DNA of 5,585 bases from an uncultured Caryophanales bacterium (GTDB taxonomy: Bacteria > Bacillota_I > Bacilli_A > RFN20 > CAG-826): contig CAMVBL010000073.1 of assembly GCA_947165725.1 (NCBI GenBank), positions 1 to 5,585 on the forward strand, read 5' to 3'. A program made the translations under genes and the position numbers. Below are positions 1 through 4,668 of the stretch, piece by piece (position 1 is the first letter of the stretch; the number at the start of each line of letters is the position of its first letter). The notes under the pieces were generated by a model that worked only from the letters and a program-made list of their open reading frames with translations, did no database searches and was not told the DNA's origin.

Positions 1-39
1 CAAAAAGATAGGAGGTCTTTCACATCAATATAGAGGCTA

Positions 40-171
40 TTAGTCTTCGCCATCGTACCAATCGTCTTCACCAAGACCGAAGTCCCAGCCTTCGCCAGAG
101 GTAACAATAATGTCTTCATCATTAAATCTAACAATGATTGCTTCTGGGATTAAAAATCTTTTCTCTTCCAT
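40..171 (-). CDS. Small acidic protein (43 aa), function unknown
   Basis: Read on the minus strand from ATG at 171 to TAA ending at 40. AAGGAGG (187-181) sits 9 bases upstream. A second ATG at 178 is only 2 bases from that site and its frame stops quickly, so 171 is the likely start. The product begins MEEKRFLIPEA, continues with a hydrophobic/acidic stretch (IIVRFNDEDIIVTSG, residues 12-26), and ends in an acidic, glycine- and aromatic-rich tail with W29, F31, W38 and Y39. It has 14 Asp/Glu against 3 Lys/Arg. There is no signal peptide, membrane segment or cysteine. The tail contains a loose repeat, GEGWDFG then GEDDWYDG. From memory, short proteins with a P-x-hydrophobic core followed by (E)DII-x-TSG occur in many gut Firmicutes without known function; that is recollection, not a search result. 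The gene follows the surface-protein gene by 16 bases and probably shares its transcript. It could be a peptide precursor or an accessory factor, but nothing in the window settles this. Confidence 0.72.
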   Translation of the reverse strand: MEEKRFLIPEAIIVRFNDEDIIVTSGEGWDFGLGEDDWYDGED

Positions 172-187
172 TTGACATTACCTCCTT

Positions 188-2293
188 CTATAAATTGGCT
201 AAGTAGTTCAATGAACCACCTAATGAATTTTCATCACGATCAGGGCCAGCGATTAATTGTTGTGCTAGGTTTTTGACTGATGTTCTTAACGAGTTAAGGA
301 ACACTACTTCTCCATTAATTTGGATGAACGCTACACCAACATAATCTTTAGTGGCATCCTCTAATCTGACTTGTTTATATAAGTTCCAAACACGGTAGCC
401 ATCTTTTAATGTTGGCTCTGCTTTCAATTCATGATCTGGATATGTATCAGCATTAGTGAATTTCTTAACATTAATGCCATCCGCACTTGCGTAGTAATTC
501 TTTAAGTCTTTTTCAGGTTGTGCATTGAGATATTCATATGTTGATAGCAAGACACCATATCCTTGGATTGATGATTCAGTATTTAATCTTGTCCATAAGT
601 CGGCATCAATACGGCCACCAAATCTAATAGAGAGATTTTCATACGTGAACGATAAAGTGTTCCACTCAATAGTTATTGATTCAATATATTGAGCACCACT
701 ATCTGATCTAATACCAATGAATTGATAGTTTGCTGTGAAATTATAACTTAATTGATAAGATGTGGCGTCATTGATTGCTAATCCAGTAATTAAATCACCA
801 TCTTTGTTAGCATCATATAAATCATCCGATTCTGCATAAGCTGAATCTTTGCCATAAATATTAAGAATTCTGCCATTTTGTGTATTATTATTCCATTTCA
901 CTGTAATAGATTTAGCGGTAAGTCCAGTTGTATTACTTGTAACGACAATGCCAGAACTATCATCGTTGCTTCTCAATTGGATAGAATTATTGCTACCTGC
1001 ACTACTACCAGCATATTTAATGCCAGACAAGGATGTCTTATTGTTCCAAGAAGTATAACTTGTAGAGCCATTAGCGACACCTGTAAGTGCTCTGTTTAAT
1101 GTATCTGTTACCGTGTTTTCTGATTTTTCATAATTACTGTAAGACAAATAACCAATGGTATTTACATTAGCAACAGCATCTTTAGCAGGAAGTTCTGATT
1201 GATTCCATTTTGCATATAGGGTTGTATTTTCGTTAACTGCATCGTTGAAATCATATGCATTTATAAGCCCAGCTTCTTTGTACCAACCAACAAACGAATA
1301 GCTGTAATTGCTATCTGGCGCTTTGGTTGGTGCTGCTGGTTCGCTTGCTTTTTGACCAGCGTCGATTTCTTGAGTGGTGACTTCACTACCACCATTTGAA
1401 TTAAAGACTACTTTGTAATAACTAATCTCTTGATATTTAGCATATAAAGTTACATCACTTGTAACTGGAGTAGATGCCGTATATTCAGTCGCACCTTCAA
1501 ATGTTGGATTTGCAGGGTTATCAGTATTGGATAATGCAAACCAACCTAGGAAGGTATATCTCTTTTGATTTGCCTCATCTTTTGGCTTTGCAGGTATTGG
1601 TAATTCACCCACAGCATCACCCTCATTGATTTCTCTTGTGTCAAACGAACCGCCACCTAAAGAATTGAACGAAACATCATAAGTAACAATTGTGGAAACA
1701 ACAACACTGATTGATTTTAAGTAGAACCTGTTGTTTGATGCGTTTACTGCTTCTACTTTGATTGAAGAAAGGGCGGTTTCACCATCCCATGCAACCTCAT
1801 AATCAGCAAAGTTTTTAGCAGTGCCACCAGTTGTAATTTGTTTATAGCCTGTTCCAGATGTTTTGCTATTCAATGACAAATTAACTTTTTTGCTAACGTC
1901 ATTAGCAGCGGCGATTGAGAAGATAACCTTAGTAGGAGCGTAGTCACCACTCTTAAGTGTTAAGGTCATTGTTCCTTTCTTGGAACTTGAGCCAAATTTT
2001 AATGCAGCGGCCGAACTAGCACCTAAATATACTTTTGAACTAGATGCTGCGGATAAATATGTCGAACCATTAGTAAATAAATTATTTGGACCAGTTGTAA
2101 TTTCTGTGCTGCTATCAGCATCTGAGTTGTTGCACTTTGCGGCTAAAGCAAAAGCGACTGCTTCGGTGTTAGGATCGATTGCGGCTTCAACTCTGTTGGC
2201 AATTCTATTATTATTTGCCGAAGCAAAACCAACGCTTATAACTAGCGATAGGCCTGCAACTAATGCAGCAATTTTTGCAAATACTTTATTCAT
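188..2293 (-). CDS. Secreted multidomain surface-type protein with two InlB B-type repeats (701 aa)
   Basis: The product starts with a Sec signal peptide (MNKVFAKIAAL..., hydrophobic core about residues 8-23, AxA-type cleavage after ASA at 24-26). Domains in order: about 60-200, a Ser/Thr/Gly-rich predicted beta-sandwich module (LKFGSSSKKGTMTLTL at 98-113, FYLKSISVVV at 190-199); 204-288, an InlB B-type/Listeria-Bacteroides repeat (YDVSFNSLGGG, FLGWF, TLYAKYQ); 292-363, a second such repeat (YKVVFNSNGGS, FVGWYKEAG, TLYAKW); about 420-545, a second beta-type module (GRILNIYGKDSAY at 474-486, YIESITIEW at 536-544); 546-701, a C-terminal domain starting LSFTYENLSIRFGG. Such repeats are known in bacterial surface and adhesion proteins. 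No LPxTG motif, hydrophobic tail or lipobox is present, so the protein is probably released or held non-covalently. The start at 2293 is chosen over 2347 because GGAGG lies 7 bases upstream and the signal peptide then begins at residue 1. A role in adhesion or glycan binding is inference. Confidence 0.88.
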   Translation of the reverse strand: MNKVFAKIAALVAGLSLVISVGFASANNNRIANRVEAAIDPNTEAVAFALAAKCNNSDADSSTEITTGPNNLFTNGSTYLSAASSSKVYLGASSAAALKFGSSSKKGTMTLTLKSGDYAPTKVIFSIAAANDVSKKVNLSLNSKTSGTGYKQITTGGTAKNFADYEVAWDGETALSSIKVEAVNASNNRFYLKSISVVVSTIVTYDVSFNSLGGGSFDTREINEGDAVGELPIPAKPKDEANQKRYTFLGWFALSNTDNPANPTFEGATEYTASTPVTSDVTLYAKYQEISYYKVVFNSNGGSEVTTQEIDAGQKASEPAAPTKAPDSNYSYSFVGWYKEAGLINAYDFNDAVNENTTLYAKWNQSELPAKDAVANVNTIGYLSYSNYEKSENTVTDTLNRALTGVANGSTSYTSWNNKTSLSGIKYAGSSAGSNNSIQLRSNDDSSGIVVTSNTTGLTAKSITVKWNNNTQNGRILNIYGKDSAYAESDDLYDANKDGDLITGLAINDATSYQLSYNFTANYQFIGIRSDSGAQYIESITIEWNTLSFTYENLSIRFGGRIDADLWTRLNTESSIQGYGVLLSTYEYLNAQPEKDLKNYYASADGINVKKFTNADTYPDHELKAEPTLKDGYRVWNLYKQVRLEDATKDYVGVAFIQINGEVVFLNSLRTSVKNLAQQLIAGPDRDENSLGGSLNYLANL

Positions 2294-2300
2294 AGCCTTT

Positions 2301-2305
2301 CCTCC
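2301..2305 (-). promoter_or_regulatory. Ribosome binding site that decides the surface-protein start
   Basis: The minus strand reads GGAGGAAAGGCT and then ATG at 2293-2291. The spacing from GGAGG to ATG is 7 bases. The longer reading frame opening at 2347 has no such site and would add 18 residues ahead of a normal signal peptide. Confidence 0.85.
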
Positions 2306-2343
2306 AACAAAAAGTCCCCTTATAAACTGGGCATATGGGCACT

Positions 2344-2364
2344 TCATTCAAAAAATATGAATGA
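2344..2364. repeat. Inverted repeat in the surface-protein 5' leader
   Basis: TCATTCA (2344-2350) and TGAATGA (2358-2364) are perfect 7-bp arms around a 7-base AT loop. In the minus-strand mRNA this would form a short AU-rich hairpin about 50 bases before the start codon. It may be an operator or an mRNA-stability element; the arms alone do not say which. Confidence 0.5.
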
Positions 2365-2366
2365 GT

Positions 2367-2375
2367 AGTATAGCA
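2367..2375 (-). promoter_or_regulatory. Alternative extended -10 promoter for the surface-protein unit
   Basis: Read on the minus strand, TGC precedes TATACT (2372-2367), which matches an extended -10 (TGnTATAAT). The best -35 at 17-base spacing is TTTCTA, only 3 of 6 to consensus, so activity would rest on the extended -10. It lies about 70 bases downstream of the better promoter and could be a second start point or chance. Confidence 0.35.
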
Positions 2376-2388
2376 GTAACGGTGCTAT
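2370..2388. repeat. Inverted repeat ATAGCA-N7-TGCTAT
   Basis: Perfect 6-bp arms (2370-2375 and 2383-2388) surround a 7-base spacer. The dyad overlaps the alternative -10, so a protein bound here could block that promoter. As RNA it would be a modest hairpin in the leader of a transcript from the upstream promoter. Confidence 0.4.
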
Positions 2389-2438
2389 GTAGAAACGATC
2401 AACCCTACTATGACCTTATACTCAGTTTTAATACTTTG

Positions 2439-2467
2439 ATAATAGTTCATACGCACACGTATATCAA
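2439..2467 (-). promoter_or_regulatory. Sigma-A-type promoter for the surface-protein operon
   Basis: On the minus strand TTGATA (2467-2462) is followed by a 17-base spacer and TATTAT (2444-2439), 5 of 6 and 5 of 6 matches to TTGACA and TATAAT. Transcription would begin near 2432 and give a leader of about 140 bases before the ATG at 2293. That leader contains two small dyads. The spacer carries its own inverted repeat, and a 16-bp palindrome lies 5 bases upstream of the -35. Confidence 0.65.
2449..2462. repeat. Dyad inside the promoter spacer (candidate operator)
   Basis: ATACG (2449-2453) and CGTAT (2458-2462) are perfect 5-bp arms around CACA. The dyad lies between the -35 and -10 of the minus-strand promoter and touches the -35, a usual place for a repressor operator. 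It is also less AT-rich than its surroundings. The operator role is inference. Confidence 0.4.
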
Positions 2468-2472
2468 CACTT

Positions 2473-2488
2473 AAAAAGTATACTTTTT
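2473..2488. repeat. Perfect 16-bp palindrome AAAAAGTATACTTTTT
   Basis: The sequence equals its own reverse complement over 16 bases with no spacer. It lies 5 bp upstream of the minus-strand -35, about where an UP element or activator site would be, and about 115 bp upstream of the plus-strand -10. A zero-spacer palindrome suits a dimeric DNA-binding protein better than an RNA hairpin, which could not form a loop at its centre. Confidence 0.6.
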
Positions 2489-2579
2489 GTTAGTGATAAT
2501 AATTTATCTTGATATGGTGTCATTTTTTGCTTTGAAAGAAAAAATTATATTCTTTTTTTAATATTCATATTGAAATTAG

Positions 2580-2609
2580 TGGAATACTGGCTCTTAAATA
2601 CAATATAAT
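2580..2609 (+). promoter_or_regulatory. Promoter for the tandem lipoprotein operon
   Basis: A perfect TATAAT (2604-2609) lies 27 bases before the ATG at 2637. The best -35 is the weak TGGAAT (2580-2585) with an 18-base spacer. Transcription would start near 2616, leaving a leader of about 20 bases that contains the AGGAG ribosome binding site (2626-2630). The poor -35 suggests low basal strength or need for an activator. Confidence 0.55.
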
Positions 2610-2636
2610 CGTTATCGAAAAAGCTAGGAGTGGCGT

Positions 2637-3575
2637 ATGAAAAAATTATTATTAGTGCCTATTATTGTTCTATCTCTTATGACTGGTTGTGATTTGATGC
2701 AACCCAAGATGATCACTCTCGATAGATGGTTAGAAAACGCTGATGATGAAAAGATAGCGAACGGCTGGTGCAACTTATACTATAAAGGTTTTAAATCATA
2801 TGAAATAGATGAAAATGAATGGGATTATGATAACTATGTCCTTAAAGCTATTAAAGAAAATGTAACTGGTAACTACACTCGTAAGAATAAAAGAATAGAA
2901 GAAACTGGAGAAATGTTCTTTGTCTATTTATTGCAAAACAAGATAGACGATGCAACTGGTTGCTTTCTATATGTATATGAAAATCACATTATGACATATA
3001 CAGATTTCGTTAAGTCTAATAAATATGGTAATAAATATTATAAACAGAGAGCCTATTACGAATATGACGTAGAAGTAGGCAAGAAAATTATTAATGCTGC
3101 AGTAGAAAGAGCTAAAGAAAAGAAAGACACCTCTGATAGAGAAATACGATTGGCAAAACAAGAAGCCACGATTGAAAACTTCTTAGCAAAAGCAGAAGAA
3201 ACTACTACTTTCTCAATAACATATAACAATAGCAATATTACAGATGAGAATCGTTCTTTCCTAAATGCTTTAAAAGATAAAGAATTTATCAAAGTAGATA
3301 GCGAGGAGCATGTTTACTTGCGAGATGAAAATAAATTAGCCGTTTATCAACTTAACGAGAATTTATCGTTATGGCTCGCTAAAGATAGTTTCATCACTAA
3401 GTTTAATAACAATAATGACTATAACATTATTCAAGTTTGCTACCACTATAGGCCAAAATTCATAAAAGATTCCTACTACCAAGAAGGTGCCTATGGTCAT
3501 CGCACTACTTATCTTATTAGTAAGGAAACACATGGTGAATTGACACAAGTGCTAGATTCATTGGTGACTGAATAG
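2637..3575 (+). CDS. Putative lipoprotein, first of two tandem paralogues (312 aa)
   Basis: The start is supported by AGGAG 6 bases upstream and by a type II signal peptide beginning at residue 1: MKKLLLVPIIVLSLMTGC, with lipobox L-M-T-G and lipidated Cys18. The mature protein should be anchored to the outer face of the membrane. After the linker comes an N-terminal region with ITLDRWL (26-32) and YDYDNY-like WDYDNYVLKAIKE (62-74), then a strand-like segment FLYVYENHIMTYTDF (110-124), a charged helical segment (about 145-192) containing ATIENFLAKAEETTT (177-191), and a C-terminal part ending ELTQVLDSLVTE. Cys109 and Cys268 are conserved in the neighbouring paralogue. I recognise no known domain or catalytic motif. 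It resembles the next gene over its full length, by eye about half of residues, and more distantly the third lipoprotein gene. It is probably co-transcribed with the next gene, 13 bases downstream. Function is unknown; substrate binding or surface interaction is only a guess. Confidence 0.88.
   Translation: MKKLLLVPIIVLSLMTGCDLMQPKMITLDRWLENADDEKIANGWCNLYYKGFKSYEIDENEWDYDNYVLKAIKENVTGNYTRKNKRIEETGEMFFVYLLQNKIDDATGCFLYVYENHIMTYTDFVKSNKYGNKYYKQRAYYEYDVEVGKKIINAAVERAKEKKDTSDREIRLAKQEATIENFLAKAEETTTFSITYNNSNITDENRSFLNALKDKEFIKVDSEEHVYLRDENKLAVYQLNENLSLWLAKDSFITKFNNNNDYNIIQVCYHYRPKFIKDSYYQEGAYGHRTTYLISKETHGELTQVLDSLVTE
3204..3229 (+). repeat. 26-bp direct repeat, copy 1
   Basis: A run of 26 bases starting ACTACTTTCTCAATAA is identical to 4159-4184, 955 bp downstream. 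It lies inside the most conserved segment of the two paralogous lipoproteins (residues coding TTFSITYNN). It could serve homologous exchange between the two genes. Confidence 0.85.
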
Positions 3576-3588
3576 AGAGGAATAATAC

Positions 3589-4527
3589 ATGAAGAAAGCA
3601 TTATTATTGATACCCATCTTAGCCGCTTCATTATTAGCGGGCTGCAATGGGGTTGGTTATCAGCCAGAAATTATCACTCTTGATCAATGGTTAGCGAATG
3701 TTGACGATACTAAGCAATGTGAGGGTTACTATCACTTATATAAAGGAGATTTTGAGAGAATAGATACTGGCTTCGATAATTATGACTACGATAACTATGT
3801 TCTTAAAGCCATTAAAGAAGGCGCAGAACAAGCCACTCGTAAGAATAGAAAAATAAAAGAAACTGGTGATACCTTCTTTACCTATACTTTAATTTTAGAT
3901 AAACCTCTAAAATACAACGTACTCGGTTGTTCAATCTTTGTATATGAAAATCACATCATGACATTTACCGATTTCTATATGGGTAATAAATACGTAGAAC
4001 AAAGATGTTATTACGAATATGACACCGCTGTGGGTAGCGAGCTTGTTGCCACCACACTGGCTAGAGCAAATGAAGTAAAAGACACTAGAGAGGAAGAAAG
4101 AAGATTTGCAGAAGCACAAGCCACTATTGAAAACTTCCTAGCGAAAGCGGAAGAAGCCACTACTTTCTCAATAACATATAACAACAAGAGTGTCAAAGAT
4201 AAAAACCGTTCTTTCTTAAATGCCTTAAAAGGTAAAGAATATGTATTCCTAAAAGTAGATGACTCTTATACTTTATATGACAGTGAAGTATTAGCGACTT
4301 ACCAAATAGATGAACACTTATTATTAAGACTTAGCACAGAAAATCGTGGATCAAGCTTCAACGGTGAAAGAGGTAATATCGTGGAAGTTTGTTATAACTA
4401 TAAACCAACATTTATACCAAGTGCCTATTACGAAGAAGGTAAATATGGCCCACGCCAAAGATACGCTATTAGTCAAGAAACACATAGCGAATTAAAACAA
4501 GTGTTAGATTCTTTAGTAACCGAATAA
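3589..4527 (+). CDS. Putative lipoprotein, second of two tandem paralogues (312 aa)
   Basis: The ATG at 3589 is preceded by GAGAGGAATAATAC, a ribosome binding site almost identical to that of the third lipoprotein gene. The product opens with a type II signal peptide, MKKALLLIPILAASLLAGC, lipobox L-L-A-G and Cys19. It matches its upstream neighbour throughout and has the same length: ITLDQWL (29-35), YDYDNYVLKAIKE (65-77), SIFVYENHIMTFTDF (115-129), the helical block ATIENFLAKAEEATT (178-192), NRSFLNALKGKE, and the shared C-terminus ELKQVLDSLVTE. Cys114 and Cys268 match the neighbour's Cys109 and Cys268; Cys140 is its own. Divergence is greatest just after the lipid anchor, around residues 40-62 and around 222-262, which may be the exposed or specificity-bearing parts. 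It is the last gene of a two-gene operon, closed by a terminator that begins within its stop codon. No known family was recognised. Confidence 0.88.
   Translation: MKKALLLIPILAASLLAGCNGVGYQPEIITLDQWLANVDDTKQCEGYYHLYKGDFERIDTGFDNYDYDNYVLKAIKEGAEQATRKNRKIKETGDTFFTYTLILDKPLKYNVLGCSIFVYENHIMTFTDFYMGNKYVEQRCYYEYDTAVGSELVATTLARANEVKDTREEERRFAEAQATIENFLAKAEEATTFSITYNNKSVKDKNRSFLNALKGKEYVFLKVDDSYTLYDSEVLATYQIDEHLLLRLSTENRGSSFNGERGNIVEVCYNYKPTFIPSAYYEEGKYGPRQRYAISQETHSELKQVLDSLVTE
4159..4184 (+). repeat. 26-bp direct repeat, copy 2
   Basis: This is identical to 3204-3229 and lies at the equivalent position in the second paralogue. The bases just outside both ends differ (T versus C on the left, T versus C on the right), which fixes the exact boundaries. 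Confidence 0.85.
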
Positions 4528-4555
4528 GTGATGGGGAAAAACCCACCACTTTTTT
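4526..4555 (+). terminator. Intrinsic terminator after the tandem lipoprotein operon
   Basis: AAGTG-A-TGGG (4526-4535) pairs with CCCA-C-CACTT (4542-4551): nine pairs with one A/C mismatch, around the loop GAAAAA. The 3' arm merges into a run of six T (4550-4555). The stem begins inside the TAA stop of the preceding gene. It separates the first two lipoproteins from the third in transcription, unless it is leaky. Confidence 0.85.
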
Positions 4556-4560
4556 CATAA

Positions 4561-4630
4561 ATGTAAAGTTTAACCTGACAAGAAAAATATCGATTCAAAT
4601 ACCATCTTGGTAGAAGGATGAACTTTACAT
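4561..4630 (+). promoter_or_regulatory. Structured spacer: 10-bp inverted repeat enclosing a hairpin
   Basis: ATGTAAAGTT (4561-4570) and AACTTTACAT (4621-4630) are perfect inverted copies. The stem can be extended inward by a T-G wobble and an A-T pair. Between them, TACCA-TCT-TGGTA (4600-4612) makes a second, perfect 5-bp hairpin. If transcribed, this gives a closed RNA fold ending 26 bases before the ribosome binding site of the third lipoprotein gene. No promoter stands out: CTGACA (4575-4580) is a fair -35, but its -10 partner is poor. It may be a cis-regulatory leader, a protein-binding dyad, or the remains of a short palindromic element. I recognise no known riboswitch. Confidence 0.5.
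4579..4595 (+). repeat. 17-base string shared with the region after the third lipoprotein, copy 1
   Basis: CAAGAAAAATATCGATT matches 5558-5574 at 16 of 17 positions; the difference is C against T in the middle. The copies are about 980 bp apart, on either side of the third lipoprotein gene, in noncoding DNA. AT-richness lowers its significance. Confidence 0.5.
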
Positions 4631-4668
4631 GGAATAAAATTGACTTCGAAAAAAGCGAGGAATAATGT

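Larger units (their letters stand above)
2294..2636. other. Divergent intergenic region rich in dyad symmetry
   Basis: This 343-bp AT-rich stretch separates the minus-strand surface-protein unit from the plus-strand lipoprotein unit. It holds two candidate minus-strand promoters, one plus-strand promoter, a perfect 16-bp palindrome, and three shorter inverted repeats, each listed separately. Between about 2521 and 2580 it is mostly T- and A-runs, including a weak AAAGAA/TTCTTT dyad (2535-2540 and 2550-2555), and I see no gene there. A 21-codon minus-strand frame at 2385-2450 lacks a ribosome binding site and overlaps the best promoter's -10, so it is not called. Confidence 0.75.

Noticed and set aside
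1..25. Weak minus-strand hairpin AAAGA-N7-TCTTT followed by T, and an ACCTCCT string like the 16S rRNA 3' end
   Set aside because: The stem is 5 AT-rich pairs, too weak for a terminator. The ACCTCCT match is 7 bases without other rRNA similarity. No confident terminator for the minus-strand unit is visible.
878..1099. Plus-strand 73-codon frame opposite the surface-protein gene
   Set aside because: It lies wholly within the opposite strand of a well-supported gene, has no ribosome binding site, and encodes no plausible domain. The same applies to the other antisense frames at 1980-2360, 2967-3292, 3931-4196 and 4473-4727.
2294..2347. An 18-residue N-terminal extension of the surface protein from the ATG at 2347
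   Set aside because: There is no ribosome binding site before it, it overlaps an AT-rich dyad, and it would place a polar stretch before a normal signal peptide. The ATG at 2293 has GGAGG at 7 bases.
2385..2450. 21-codon minus-strand frame beginning MNYYQSIKTE
   Set aside because: It has no ribosome binding site, and it overlaps the -10 and spacer of the best promoter.
2354..2571. 9-bp inverted repeat AATATGAAT (2354-2362) and ATTCATATT (2563-2571) flanking the promoter region, as in phase-variable invertible promoters
   Set aside because: The arms are short and AT-rich and do not extend. No invertase gene is in the window, so chance explains them well. Reads with the inverted orientation would reopen this.
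4640..4668. TTGACT-N17-TAATGT as a promoter for the third lipoprotein
   Set aside because: The -10 matches only 3 of 6 and overlaps the ribosome binding site, so transcription would begin inside the coding region.
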